A stretch of DNA of 64,000 bases from Paraburkholderia piptadeniae (GCF_900007165.1 NZ_CYGY02000063.1:28883-92882); one strand, 5' to 3'; positions 25,957 to 35,504 are shown, numbered from the stretch's first letter. Notes: generated from the sequence alone by a model not told the origin. Numbers and translations: made by a program.

Positions 25957-27302
25957 GCGGGTCTCCCGTGGCGCTCGCCGGCGGCCGCTTCACGCACATG
26001 CCGACGCAAAAAACCGAGATGAATCAGTGTGTGCACCACATATGCGACCACGAGTCCTTGCGCAAGGCCCAGCGCGCCCACACGCGGCACCTGCCAGCTC
26101 GCCCAGCCGAGATAGATGGCGCTCCACAGCAGGTTCACGAAGAGACCGATCCATAAACGGTTGCTCGCCGTCATGATCTGGCCGATTGCCGCGTTAAGAC
26201 CGTTTGCCGCCGCAGCCACCGCAAGCCAGCGCAGCAGCGGAGCGGCGTCGCGGTAGGCGGCCCCATACAGCGCCATCAGCCGCCCTGCGACAAGTCCTAC
26301 TACCAGCGAAGACGCGCACGCGACGAGCGTATTGGCGACGATGCTGTGACGTGTCAGCAACGCGAAGCCGTGGCCATCGCCCGATGCGCGCATCCGCGAC
26401 AGTACAGGCAGCACCGTCCCGGCGATGACCGCCGGAATGAAAGTCAGGCCGATATACCACTGATAAGCAGCATTGAACTGCCCCACCTGTGCAAAGCCAG
26501 CGGGCGTACTCGCGAGCAACGACAGCGCGATCCAGTTGATCGGCGCCATCACGAGTGCACTCATTACGACCGGCGTGCCAAGCGCAACAAAGCGGCGGGT
26601 CTCGTCGCGCAGCCATGCCGTGCGTAACGCGCCGCGCCAGTCGATGCCCGCTCGTGCTACCCACACACCATAAAACGACCACGCGCCCGTCACGGCGATC
26701 AACGCACAGAGTGCACCTGCCGCGCCCGCAAGCCACGCGCAGAACGGGACGGTGCACGCGAGCGACAACGCGCTGCTGGTCGTCATCAGCGCATTCGTAC
26801 GAAAGCGCTCCAGCCCGTTCAGTGCGCCCTGCACCACGCCCTGTACGATCGCTGGCACGACGGCCAGTGACCCAAGCTCAAGCAGACCGCGCATCGCCGC
26901 GTGATGAAAATGCCACAATGCGAGTAGCGGCGCGACCAGTGCAAGCGCGACACCCGAAAGCCCAGCATAGCCAAACGCGCTCATTCCGACGACCACCACG
27001 CCGACGTCCCGACGCGACTCGATTGCGCCATGAAAGTCCCCCAGATATTTGCTGGCGGCCAGCCCCAGGCCGCTTGTCGAGAGACTGGCGACCGAAGTGA
27101 CTGTGGCCAGTACCAGCACGTACTCGCCGTAGCGCGCCGGACCGAGGATGCGCGCAAGAAGCACTGCTGAGACAAGCGCCGCGATTCGCCCGGCGAGCGC
27201 GCCGCCAACGCTCCAGCCGGCATTGCTGGTGAGCCTTGCAAACGACGGGCTGCGCGTGAGGTTTGCGATTCGCGCAATGGCCGGAACTCGAATGCCGCGC
27301 AC
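25953..27302 (-). CDS. wzx: oligosaccharide flippase
   Basis: The 449-residue protein has about twelve to fourteen membrane segments and the polysaccharide-flippase N-terminus (SVGGALAGRIAALVSAVLLA, RILGPARYGEYVLVL). The C-terminal half carries PLLRWLAVAAAANGLNAAIG and YVVHTLIHLGFLRRHV. It would flip undecaprenyl-PP-linked repeat units to the periplasm for the polymerase. The start codon appears to be GTG at 27302, directly after the wecC stop. It overlaps the polymerase gene by 4 bases. Confidence 0.88.
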   Translation of the reverse strand: MRGIRVPAIARIANLTRSPSFARLTSNAGWSVGGALAGRIAALVSAVLLARILGPARYGEYVLVLATVTSVASLSTSGLGLAASKYLGDFHGAIESRRDVGVVVVGMSAFGYAGLSGVALALVAPLLALWHFHHAAMRGLLELGSLAVVPAIVQGVVQGALNGLERFRTNALMTTSSALSLACTVPFCAWLAGAAGALCALIAVTGAWSFYGVWVARAGIDWRGALRTAWLRDETRRFVALGTPVVMSALVMAPINWIALSLLASTPAGFAQVGQFNAAYQWYIGLTFIPAVIAGTVLPVLSRMRASGDGHGFALLTRHSIVANTLVACASSLVVGLVAGRLMALYGAAYRDAAPLLRWLAVAAAANGLNAAIGQIMTASNRLWIGLFVNLLWSAIYLGWASWQVPRVGALGLAQGLVVAYVVHTLIHLGFLRRHVREAAAGERHGRPA

Positions 27303-27303
27303 G

Positions 27304-28623
27304 TTATTGCCACAGTCCCTTCGTGTCGACGATCGTCTTGCCGGTCAACTGGGCAAGATCGAGCGACAGAAATGCACGATGCTTGACGAGCACGACGCAC
27401 ACGTCCGCCATCGCTATGGCTGCGTCCGCTTCGATGAGCCATGCGTTCGGGCCCTGCAGCTCCGCCGGCAGCGTATCGATATGCGGTTCTGCAATCAGCA
27501 GCTGGCAGCCGGGTTCGCGCATCAGCGCATGGGCGATCGCAACTGCCGGACTTTCGCGCAGGTCGTCGACATCTGGCTTGAATGCCAGCCCCATCACCGC
27601 GATGCACACGTTTTCGACGGGGCCCTTCTCGCGATGGCCTGCAATCGCGCGGCGCACCTTATCGAGCACCCACTGCGGTTTGTAGTCGTTGACTTCGCGC
27701 GCCTTGCGGATCAGACGTGACTCATCTGGCGCGCCACTCACGATGAACCACGGATCGACCGCGATGCAATGCCCACCGACGCCTGGTCCCGGCTCAAGAA
27801 TATTCACGCGCGGGTGACGGTTCGCGAGACGGATCAGCGTCCAGACATCCACATTGAAGCGCGCCGCGACCAGCGAGAGCTCATTCGCAAATGCAATGTT
27901 CACGTCCCGAAAACTGTTCTCAGACAGCTTGCACAGTTCGGCCGTACGCACATCCGTCACCGCGCAATCGCCCTCCACAAAGCGACGGTAAAACGCCGCT
28001 GCGCGATGCGCGCACGCAGGCGTGATACCGCCAATTACGCGATCGTTCTTCACGAGTTCGATGCAGGTGCGACCAGGCAGTACGCGCTCGGGACAATAGG
28101 CGACGAACACATCGGGCGTCGCGGTGTCGCCCCGGTGCGGGAACGTGAGATCGGGCCGCGCATGCGCGAGCCACTCGCACATCTGCTCCGTCGCACCGAC
28201 CGGGCAGGTCGATTCCAGGACAACGAGATCGCCCCGCTTGAGCACTGGCGCAACCGACAGAGCCGCGCTGCGCACATACTTCAGGTCCGGAACGTGACCG
28301 TCGGTGAACGGCGTGGGCACGGCGATCAGGAACACTGATGCCGGTTCCGGCAGGCGTGCCACACTGAGCATCTTGCGTTCCACTGCATGCGCGACCTGCT
28401 CGGCGAGCCCGGGCTCTTCGATGTGAATCGTGCCGCGCGAGACCGCCTCGATCACGCGGGCATCGATGTCGACGCCGAGCACGCGAATCGAGCGTTGGGC
28501 TGCGATCGCCGCCGTCGGCAGGCCGATATAACCAAGCCCGATTACACAGGCGTCGTACGTCGTCGTTTCTTCGGCTGCGATTGAACCGGCGGATGAGCCC
28601 GGCACGAGATTCAGTGTGCTCAC
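27304..28623 (-). CDS. wecC: UDP-N-acetyl-D-mannosaminuronic acid dehydrogenase
   Basis: The 439-residue protein is a UDP-sugar 6-dehydrogenase of the WecC type. The N-terminal NAD site reads VIGLGYIGLPTAAIAA, the middle domain has LSENSFRDVNIAFANEL, and the catalytic Cys lies in PGVGGHCIAVDPWF. VMGLAFKPDVDDLRESPA starts the C-terminal domain. It oxidises UDP-ManNAc, made by the WecB-like epimerase in the opposite arm, to UDP-ManNAcA. Its GTG start shares one base with the wzc stop (TAGTG). The pair predicts ManNAcA or a derivative in the polymer. Confidence 0.93.
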   Translation of the reverse strand: MSTLNLVPGSSAGSIAAEETTTYDACVIGLGYIGLPTAAIAAQRSIRVLGVDIDARVIEAVSRGTIHIEEPGLAEQVAHAVERKMLSVARLPEPASVFLIAVPTPFTDGHVPDLKYVRSAALSVAPVLKRGDLVVLESTCPVGATEQMCEWLAHARPDLTFPHRGDTATPDVFVAYCPERVLPGRTCIELVKNDRVIGGITPACAHRAAAFYRRFVEGDCAVTDVRTAELCKLSENSFRDVNIAFANELSLVAARFNVDVWTLIRLANRHPRVNILEPGPGVGGHCIAVDPWFIVSGAPDESRLIRKAREVNDYKPQWVLDKVRRAIAGHREKGPVENVCIAVMGLAFKPDVDDLRESPAVAIAHALMREPGCQLLIAEPHIDTLPAELQGPNAWLIEADAAIAMADVCVVLVKHRAFLSLDLAQLTGKTIVDTKGLWQ

Positions 28624-30827
28624 TATTCCTCTCCGTACGTGTAGTAGCCGACGTACCGACGTCGACGGGATCCGTATTGACCGCGGCGCATGTCCATGTC
28701 GTTGTAGACGATGCCGCGCGGTGTAATGCCGCCTTGCCTGAGAGCCGCAATGGAATGTTCGAGCTCGCTCAGCGACGTCGCGCCTTCGCGTGCCACGACC
28801 AGCGACAAATCGGCATGGCTGCCCACAATGGCGGAATCCGCGACCGCCAGCACGGGCGGCGTGTCAACGATTACGTAGCGATAGCGGCTTCGCAAAGTGG
28901 CCAGCAACCCGGTGAAACGCGGCGACATCAGCAGATACGCCGGCGCCTCGGGATAGTCACCACAGGCGACGAAGTCCGGCAGCTGCGCGCCGCCCTTGCG
29001 GATGACCTCGTCGAGCTCTGCCTTCTCACGCAAAAACTCGGCGAGCCCCAGACTCCTCGGCAGGCCAAGCGCCTTGTGAAGACGCCCTCGCCGCAGATCA
29101 CAGTCGACCAGCACAACCGACTCACCTGAGTTCGCGAGCAAGGTCGCCAGATTCAGCGAGACGAATGACTTGCCTACTCCGGGGCTCGGCCCGACAATCA
29201 GGATCAGGCCCTTGCCTGGGTCGAGCATCATGACCTGCAACGCGACCTGCAGGCTGCGCACGCTCTCGATAGCGGGCTCATTCGGGTAACGATGCGCCAG
29301 CACGGAATTGCCGTTGGCCGCGCGATCGAGCGCTTGCTGCCTGGGCGAGCGAGGGATCTGCGCCAGCACTGGCAAGCCGACCGACTCTTCAAGTGAGCCT
29401 GGATCGCGCACGCCTTCGAACACCGCCGACTTCAGGAACGCGACAGCCATGCCGAGGCCGAGGCCGCCAATCAGCGCGAATACCATCACAAGCGCCTTTT
29501 TTGGTTTCACCGGCCGCTCGGCTGCTACCGCGTAGTCGACCACCCGCACGTTGCCAACCTTGCCAGCGTGCGCGATGTCAAGCTCCTGCGACGCGTTCAG
29601 CAGGTTCATGTACAGATCGGTATCCACTTGCAGGTTGCGCACCAGTGTCACCTGCTGCTGCTCGAGTGCGGGCAGATCGGAGATCCGTTGCTGGAAACCC
29701 GTCAACTGCTTCTCCAGCGTGCCAATCTGCTGATCCAGTGCGCCGACAGCCGGGTTCAGCTCGGTGAAGCGCTGGTTCAGTTCGCTGCGCTTTTGCCGCA
29801 ATTCGAGCAGTTTGGTCTGAGCGTCCACCGATTGCTCAAGCAGCAGCTTTGTCTGTTCGGCAAGATCAATCGTCCCGTATCGGTTGCGGTATGTATTGAA
29901 GGCGGTTTCCGAACGATCAAGCTGCTTTTTCAGTCGCGGCAGTTGACCATTCAGGAAATCAATCGTCCTGCGCGTTTCGAGCGCATGGTATTCGAGGTTC
30001 TGTGCAAGATATTCGGTGGCGATTGCGTTGAGCACCTGCGCCGTCTTCTGGCGATCGCGTCCGGTCAACGTGACGCCGATCACATCCGATTCGCGGCCAA
30101 GCTCCTGCACTGTCAGTTCGCGTTGCAGCCTGTCGATCACGTCGAGCCGTGAATAGCGGCGCAGCTCGAAGCGTTCGCCTGCGCGGGCGATCATTTTCGA
30201 TACATGCAGTTCCACCGTACCGAGATCGTTGCTTAAGACGAGCGGCGTGCCGACCTGGCCAGTCGCGTTGACGTCCGCCTGGTCGCTCGCCAGCCGGAAA
30301 CGACCGCCGCCAAGACTCAACAGCGTAAACCGCTTACCCTCGAGTTCGCCCGGAACGTTGAAGCGGTCGACCTCAAGCGTCTCGCCGCCCCATGCATAGC
30401 TGTCGAGCCCGAAGCGCGGCGCGCTGACTGATGTACCCGACGGTCGGACCTGGAGCCAGCGCCCCACCACAGGCAGCATGACCGGACGCGCGTCGATATA
30501 CATCCGCAGCTTGTCGACGGCCGCCGAGACGACTAGCCGCGACCTGATAATCTCCATTTCGGCAGGTGCGCCGGCCTTCAGTTGCAGCGCCGACGAAAGG
30601 TCGCCGAGCAGGTTGCTCGATCCACCCGACTGGTCCTCGACCTGAATGACAAGATTCGATTCGTAGGTCGGCGGGACGATTAGCACATACACGACGCCCA
30701 GCATGACCACCACCGCTGCGGTGACAAGAATCAGTACCTTGTTGGTCAGCACGAGCTCAAGGTAGTACGACAGCTTTCGCGGCTGATCAGACGGCAGGAA
30801 AAAGCGTTCGCTTTTGGGTTCAGTCAT
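28623..30827 (-). CDS. wzc: Wzc-type tyrosine autokinase / polysaccharide co-polymerase
   Basis: The 734-residue protein has an N-terminal Wzz domain with a membrane segment (NKVLILVTAAVVVMLGVVYV), a long coiled periplasmic part (LKKQLDRSETAFNTYRNRYG) and a second membrane helix (LVMVFALIGGLGLGMAVAFL). A cytoplasmic BY-kinase domain follows: Walker A GPSPGVGKSFVS, Walker A' VVLVDCDLRRG and Walker B YVIVDTPPVLAV. The C-terminus ends in a Tyr-rich tail (RRRYVGYYTYGEE), the autophosphorylation cluster. It controls chain length and export together with Wza and the phosphatase Wzb. GGAGTGCACGAGC precedes the ATG; the upstream in-frame extension is not needed. Confidence 0.95.
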   Translation of the reverse strand: MTEPKSERFFLPSDQPRKLSYYLELVLTNKVLILVTAAVVVMLGVVYVLIVPPTYESNLVIQVEDQSGGSSNLLGDLSSALQLKAGAPAEMEIIRSRLVVSAAVDKLRMYIDARPVMLPVVGRWLQVRPSGTSVSAPRFGLDSYAWGGETLEVDRFNVPGELEGKRFTLLSLGGGRFRLASDQADVNATGQVGTPLVLSNDLGTVELHVSKMIARAGERFELRRYSRLDVIDRLQRELTVQELGRESDVIGVTLTGRDRQKTAQVLNAIATEYLAQNLEYHALETRRTIDFLNGQLPRLKKQLDRSETAFNTYRNRYGTIDLAEQTKLLLEQSVDAQTKLLELRQKRSELNQRFTELNPAVGALDQQIGTLEKQLTGFQQRISDLPALEQQQVTLVRNLQVDTDLYMNLLNASQELDIAHAGKVGNVRVVDYAVAAERPVKPKKALVMVFALIGGLGLGMAVAFLKSAVFEGVRDPGSLEESVGLPVLAQIPRSPRQQALDRAANGNSVLAHRYPNEPAIESVRSLQVALQVMMLDPGKGLILIVGPSPGVGKSFVSLNLATLLANSGESVVLVDCDLRRGRLHKALGLPRSLGLAEFLREKAELDEVIRKGGAQLPDFVACGDYPEAPAYLLMSPRFTGLLATLRSRYRYVIVDTPPVLAVADSAIVGSHADLSLVVAREGATSLSELEHSIAALRQGGITPRGIVYNDMDMRRGQYGSRRRRYVGYYTYGEE

Positions 30828-31275
30828 GCTCGTGCACTCCATTGAGCGCAGCGATGCGCTGTACCCAGCCAGGCACACATGACCGGATTTGCTCGAAGCA
30901 ACGTTGGATCACCTCGGCATTGCCGCCATGCGGATCGTCAATGTCCCCACCCGCTGACGCACCGTAAAGGAAGGTCTTTCCCGACGCGGCCGGGAAGCGC
31001 CGTTCGACCTCCCGCTTTTGTGCCGCCTCCATGACAAGCAGCAGGTCAGCGCGTGTGGCGTCGGCGCTGCCGATCTGCCAAGGCGCCCAATGTGGGCGCG
31101 ACAGACCGTGCGCCATGAACAGCTCCCGAAGCACCGTCGGCGCGAGCACGCCGACGGCTGCATGCAGTCCGGCCGAACGCACTTCGCAGTCTGGCAGCGC
31201 ATCTTGCAGCAAGGCCTCCGCAATGGGGCTGCGATACAGATTGCCCGTGCATACGACCAAAATATTCCTGATCAT
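30820..31275 (-). CDS. wzb: low-molecular-weight protein tyrosine phosphatase
   Basis: The 151-residue enzyme dephosphorylates the Tyr tail of Wzc. The active-site loop is ILVVCTGNLYRSPIAEALL (C-x5-R), with a Tyr where many homologues have Cys. The general-acid loop reads DIDDPHGG. RSAGLHAAVG and ADLLLVMEAAQKREVERRFP are also typical. I chose the start MIRNIL at 31275. The much longer open frame upstream is a shadow of the acetyltransferase region. Its end overlaps the wzc start by 8 bases. Confidence 0.93.
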   Translation of the reverse strand: MIRNILVVCTGNLYRSPIAEALLQDALPDCEVRSAGLHAAVGVLAPTVLRELFMAHGLSRPHWAPWQIGSADATRADLLLVMEAAQKREVERRFPAASGKTFLYGASAGGDIDDPHGGNAEVIQRCFEQIRSCVPGWVQRIAALNGVHEHD

Positions 31276-31340
31276 CAAACTCGTCCGACAGGTTGAACAA
31301 TGACAACGACGCCAAAGGCAGCTTGGCAAACAGATGGTCC

Positions 31341-31874
31341 TCACGCCCTCATACGGATGACGCGCGCGGGGTTTCCGCCGACAATCGCGCCGGCAGGCAC
31401 ATCCTTCGTCACCACGCTGCCAGCTGCAACCACGGCGCCAGTGCCGATTCTCACGCCCGGTAGGACGATGCTGTTCGCTCCTATCCAGACATCGGCAGCG
31501 ATCGTCACCCGGCGGCCCGCATGTCCGCTCGAAAACACCTTGCCCGGCAGCGGCGGTATGACGTGATTGGTAGACAGGATCTGCGTGCGATAGCCAATCA
31601 GCACGCGGTCTCCGATTTCCACTCCACCCGCCGTCGTAACCACGACACCAAGCGCAAAGTCGACGTCGTCGCCCACCGCGAGGTTGCGCCCCGGCATGAT
31701 CCACACGCCTGGATAAAACACCGGCCGCCGGCCAATCGTTGCACCGAGCGCGCGCAATGCGAGCGCCTTTAGCGCGTTGCAGGCTCGCAGGCGCGGCAGC
31801 GCGAAGAGCATCGACAGCGCCGCCTCGACGCTTGCCACGAGCGCGTAGCGACCGGCGCGCATCATCAGCTCCAC
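31341..31874 (-). CDS. hexapeptide-repeat acetyltransferase
   Basis: The 177-residue protein has a left-handed beta-helix of the maltose/galactoside O-acetyltransferase group. It shows imperfect hexapeptide repeats with VYPGVWIMPGRNL-like turns, then GDRVLIGYRTQILSTNHVIP with the catalytic His, VTIAADVWIGANSIVLPGVR, IGTGAVVAAGSVVTKDVPAG and IVGGNPARVIRMR at the end. It probably adds O-acetyl groups to the repeat unit. It overlaps the upstream glycosyltransferase by 10 bases, and a 65-base gap separates it from wzb. Confidence 0.9.
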   Translation of the reverse strand: MELMMRAGRYALVASVEAALSMLFALPRLRACNALKALALRALGATIGRRPVFYPGVWIMPGRNLAVGDDVDFALGVVVTTAGGVEIGDRVLIGYRTQILSTNHVIPPLPGKVFSSGHAGRRVTIAADVWIGANSIVLPGVRIGTGAVVAAGSVVTKDVPAGAIVGGNPARVIRMRA

Positions 31875-33043
31875 ACGCCCTCCCCCGCAACGCAGGACAG
31901 CAACATCGCGCGAATCCGGTCGGCGCGCACTTCCTGACTGGCAAGAGCCTGCAAACGCTTTTTTCCATTTGCAACGAGACGCTCAAGCTCAACTTCGCCT
32001 TGCACGAACGCGAGCATCCTCGCCGCGATCTGCGCGACATCGTGTGGCTCACAGTAGAAAGCGCTGTCGCCACAGATCTCGCGCGCAAAGTCCCTGTCGC
32101 TGACAAGCAAAGGCACATTCGCCTTCCACGCTTCCATATAGTTATTGCTGTAACTCTCGAGGTCGCTCAGATTCACCAGTACGTCGGCTTCGTCGTAGAC
32201 GTTCTGGATATCCCGCGACGCAACGGCTCCCCGAAAGTCGAAATGGGCAGCGGCCATCGGGTGCCCGTCGAGTTCGCTCGCAAGCGAGGCCGATTCGCAG
32301 CTGATCAGGAACCGGAAGCGCCCGGCCACGCCCGCGTCAATCAGCCGGTTCGCGACCGCCGGCAGACGCCATAGGTTCTTGTGTGGCGAGGCCCCGCTCA
32401 GAAACAGGAACGTGACCCGTTCCCTGTCAGCGCGTTCGCGCGGCGAGCCACGAACGTAGTCGGACGGAGCGGGTGGCAACACCTCCACCTTCGTCATCTC
32501 AAGACCGCAATGTGCGGCGACGCGCCGCTGCATCACCGATGTTTCGACGATGATCCGGTCTGCTGCAAGCAGGCGGCGGCGGCGCGCCGCGTTCTTGATT
32601 CGCTGGCGAACGGCGGCGCGCCACGGGAGATATCGCCAGTACGGCGACTCGGGATAGCAGATGATCGGATAAGCCACCCCGACCACGCTCTTCACTTCCG
32701 GACCATGCGGTAAACCCGCGCCGAACAATGTCTTGATGACGGTGATGCCGTTCCTGCGTATGAACGATTGCAACACAGTGCGCTCGAACCAGGCGCGCCT
32801 TAGCACTTGTGACGGGCACCGCAACTGATGTGACGTGGGGACCTTCAACGGGTAATGTGCCAACTCGCCAGAATCAGGCAGCAGAAAGAAGAGCCGCGCG
32901 CCTGGCCACTCACGTGCCGGCACGCTGTCGAGGAAATTGAGTGCAAGCTGGACGCCGCCACCCGTGCGGATCCCCGAGAAGTCGAACAGGATGCCAGGCG
33001 CCGGCATGGCAGCAGCTTTGGTATTTGCCGCGCGTCGCATCAC
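31865..33043 (-). CDS. glycosyltransferase, GT4-like
   Basis: The 392-residue protein has a GT-B fold. Near the N-terminus it reads LFDFSGIRTGGGVQLALNFL with a glycine-rich acceptor loop. The C-terminal nucleotide-sugar domain has VTFLFLSGASPHKNLWRLPA, and YDEADVLVNLSDLESYSNNY occupies the place of the family EAFG region. It adds one sugar of the repeat unit in the cytoplasm; donor and linkage cannot be deduced. It overlaps the wecA-like gene by 4 bases and is co-translated. Confidence 0.85.
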   Translation of the reverse strand: MMRRAANTKAAAMPAPGILFDFSGIRTGGGVQLALNFLDSVPAREWPGARLFFLLPDSGELAHYPLKVPTSHQLRCPSQVLRRAWFERTVLQSFIRRNGITVIKTLFGAGLPHGPEVKSVVGVAYPIICYPESPYWRYLPWRAAVRQRIKNAARRRRLLAADRIIVETSVMQRRVAAHCGLEMTKVEVLPPAPSDYVRGSPRERADRERVTFLFLSGASPHKNLWRLPAVANRLIDAGVAGRFRFLISCESASLASELDGHPMAAAHFDFRGAVASRDIQNVYDEADVLVNLSDLESYSNNYMEAWKANVPLLVSDRDFAREICGDSAFYCEPHDVAQIAARMLAFVQGEVELERLVANGKKRLQALASQEVRADRIRAMLLSCVAGEGVWS

Positions 33044-34146
33044 AGCTCAATCCACGGACGTTGCACGAATCCCGTGACGGGCGAACCTGACCGATACAGA
33101 GAGCCATAGAGCGCGCTGTAAACCAGCACGAAGCCAGCAAGCCATGCCATCGCGGCGGGCTCATCGTCGTGCAGACACACCGCCGGCACGACGGCGCCTG
33201 CGTTCAGCGTCCATAGCACGATCGTCGTCAACGGGTTGCGCAAATCGCCCAGCCGCGTGTCAGTCGACCACGGTTGCAGTGCCACCCAGCGATATACCAG
33301 ATGGTGCAGATGCCTTGCGTCCGGTTCAGCCGCCGGGGTGCGGCTGATAAACCTGCGGCGCGCGATGGAAAACAACGTTTCAGTGACCGGGTAACCGATC
33401 AGCAGCAGCACCGACCACGGGCTGATGGAGCGGTTGCGCACCACCAGCAGCAACGCAAGCTCCGCAACGACGAACCCCGCGAAATATGCGCCGCCGTCGC
33501 CGAGAAAGATCCGTCCCAGCGGGAAATTCCACATCATGAAGCCGAGCAGCGCGGCCACGCAGACGAGCGATAGCTCCACGATGACCATGTCGCCAGCCTC
33601 ATAGCCCAGTGCGCCCATGCCGAGAAGAGCTGCGCAGCTCACGCCTGAGGCAAGCCCGTTGTAGCCGTCAATCAGATTGATAGCGTTCGACACACCTGCC
33701 ACTGCCACGAGCGTCAACGGCATCGCAACGACCGCGAACTGCAAAAGATGATCGAAGGGCTCAATGCCGGTTCGTCCCACGCTCGCCGAAAGCAGCAGAT
33801 AGCCGAGCAATGCAGACATCATCGACATCGCCAGACGCACCACCGGCACGACGGCTTTCGTCATGTCTTCGATCAGGCCCGAACCGAAAGCCGGCAACGA
33901 GCATGCCAGAACAAGGATCAACAGCTCATTCGATGCATCACTTTTGCCCAGCAAGCACGTGGTCCCCACGAAAAGCGCGAGGCTGCCGAATACCGCAACG
34001 CCACCCACGCGCGGCACCGACACGCCATGCACTTTTTGCACGCCGGCAAGATCGCTATCGCCCGTCAGTTTCAAATGCCAACCCCGAGTTTTGATCAGCG
34101 CGGCAGCGAATATAAAGGCTAGTGCAAAAACCGCTACAGGTTCCAT
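33040..34146 (-). CDS. WecA-like undecaprenyl-phosphate glycosyl-1-phosphate transferase
   Basis: The 368-residue membrane protein belongs to the MraY/WecA family that starts repeat-unit assembly on undecaprenyl phosphate. Conserved pieces are KVHGVSVPRVGGVAVFGSLA, SNAINLIDGYNGLASGVSC and FPLGRIFLGDGGAYFAGFVV, within about eleven hydrophobic segments. By family it probably transfers GlcNAc-1-phosphate, but related enzymes use other HexNAc-1-P sugars. It is the first gene of the minus-strand arm, with the divergent control region directly upstream. Confidence 0.9.
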   Translation of the reverse strand: MEPVAVFALAFIFAAALIKTRGWHLKLTGDSDLAGVQKVHGVSVPRVGGVAVFGSLALFVGTTCLLGKSDASNELLILVLACSLPAFGSGLIEDMTKAVVPVVRLAMSMMSALLGYLLLSASVGRTGIEPFDHLLQFAVVAMPLTLVAVAGVSNAINLIDGYNGLASGVSCAALLGMGALGYEAGDMVIVELSLVCVAALLGFMMWNFPLGRIFLGDGGAYFAGFVVAELALLLVVRNRSISPWSVLLLIGYPVTETLFSIARRRFISRTPAAEPDARHLHHLVYRWVALQPWSTDTRLGDLRNPLTTIVLWTLNAGAVVPAVCLHDDEPAAMAWLAGFVLVYSALYGSLYRSGSPVTGFVQRPWIEL

Positions 34147-34733
34147 GTTTGAACTCTTTCAATGCGTGTAAATGTGTGATGTCGAATTCGCAAAAACAGT
34201 ATTTCAAACAACGACCCTCGTCAGACGGGCGCCAGTTTAAAGGCCTATTTTCGACCGTTATCCCATTGCGTCATTAATGATCGGAATTCGTCAGAAATCT
34301 TGAGCCATGAGCTTCTCGAGTGACGGTATTGCAATGCAAGGTCCACGACCAAAACGACGTCCGCGTCGGGATTAGCATGTAAAAGCGGTCGAATCGAAGC
34401 TGCGACGGAGCGGGCTGATACAAAATAGATAACCCGCACCAATGTGTGATATCCGTCACCCCCCGTTTTAGTCGAAGCAAGGAATAATTCAGCCCGACAT
34501 TCCGAGGGCCGCACGCATCATTAAAAACGATTCAACAAGCGTGACTGGAGAATTTTTAGCGCATGGCCACCACCTAAAACGACGAATTAGCAACTGGCTA
34601 CGGGGCATTACATGAAACAGAAAGCGACCATTTACGGGGCATTGAACGAAAATAAAACGGCGGCTGATTGGCGTCGCGCGGACGGGGATTGGCATCCCTT
34701 ACCGCTACCTCATAAGACAAACGATCGATCTGC
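34147..34733. promoter_or_regulatory. divergent control region of the polysaccharide locus
   Basis: This 590-base, AT-richer stretch separates the two divergent arms and must hold both promoters. A minus-strand frame at 34245-34514 lacks a convincing ribosome site and is not called. An 11-base direct repeat lies at 34599-34643. No JUMPStart/ops element was found. Confidence 0.6.
34599..34643 (+). repeat. pair of 11-bp direct repeats upstream of the regulator gene
   Basis: TACGGGGCATT occurs at 34599-34609 and again at 34633-34643, spaced 34 bases apart, about three helical turns. It could be a tandem operator for a DNA-binding protein such as the OmpR-type regulator encoded just downstream. 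No direct evidence for binding. Confidence 0.4.
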
Positions 34734-35504
34734 ATGGACGGCATGGCTTCGCCAACAGTCATCTGGCCACACGTTTCGCGGCGTGCAGTGATGTTGATCG
34801 CCATTCTTGAGCGGGACCCTGCTACCCGCGCCCAGCTTGGCGCGACATTGCGCAAGGCTGGCCATCACGTCGCCGACGTTCCAGATGTCGCTACGCTCAC
34901 CCGCCATCTTGCGGCACATCCCTGTGACATTGTCCTGGTCGGCAGTCACGAGTCGACTGACAATCGCGAGGCGACGATCGCGCGCTTACGCGCGCATCGA
35001 CGGCTTGGCATCGCGGTGCTAGTGGACGCGCAGCAGCAGGACGCGCGCATCGCCGCGCTCGAAAGCGGCGCCGATGTCTGCGTGAGCCGCCCACATGACC
35101 CACGTGAACTCGTGGCGACCGTGGAGAGTCTGGCGCGCCGCATACGTGACACGCAGGACCGGCACATGCAGGACACTGATCCGCAGGACGCTGCGAAGCC
35201 TTCTGATGCCTGGCTGCTCGTATCGCGCAAATGGCTGCTGCTTTCGCCCGATGGCGAGCAGGTGCAACTGACGGCCACTGAATGCTCACTGCTTTCTGTA
35301 CTTCTCACGCATGCTGGCAAACCGGTATCGCGCCGAGAAATCGTAGCCGCACTCGGTTACGACTATCGCCACTACGATGAGCGCCGACTTGAGGCACTCG
35401 TGAGCCGCCTGCGTCGAAAGCTGGGCAGGCGTCCGCAAGGCACGCCAATTCGTGTCGCGCATGGCTTCGGCTACGCATTCACCGCAACCGGACTTGTGTC
35501 ATGA
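34734..35504 (+). CDS. OmpR/PhoB-type regulator with degenerate receiver domain
   Basis: Up to 256 residues. The more likely start is the ATG at 34791 (MLIAILERDPATRAQ), giving 237. The N-terminal receiver keeps the acidic pair (ERD), but the position of the phosphorylated Asp reads CDIVLVGSHES, with Gly instead of Asp. The usual Lys loop reads CVSRPHDPREL with Arg. It is therefore probably not switched by phosphorylation. The C-terminal winged helix is normal: LTATECSLLSVLLTHAGKPV, SRREIVAALGYDY and RLEALVSRLRRKLG. As the first gene of the plus-strand arm it probably controls this locus. Confidence 0.88.
   Translation: MDGMASPTVIWPHVSRRAVMLIAILERDPATRAQLGATLRKAGHHVADVPDVATLTRHLAAHPCDIVLVGSHESTDNREATIARLRAHRRLGIAVLVDAQQQDARIAALESGADVCVSRPHDPRELVATVESLARRIRDTQDRHMQDTDPQDAAKPSDAWLLVSRKWLLLSPDGEQVQLTATECSLLSVLLTHAGKPVSRREIVAALGYDYRHYDERRLEALVSRLRRKLGRRPQGTPIRVAHGFGYAFTATGLVS

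Noticed and set aside
31276..32118. Long minus-strand frame continuing upstream of the Wzb-type phosphatase
   Set aside because: It is a shadow of the acetyltransferase and glycosyltransferase genes; the phosphatase has a normal start at 31275.
34245..34514. 89-codon minus-strand frame in the divergent control region
   Set aside because: No ribosome site, no family pattern, and it lies where the two promoters of the polysaccharide locus must be.
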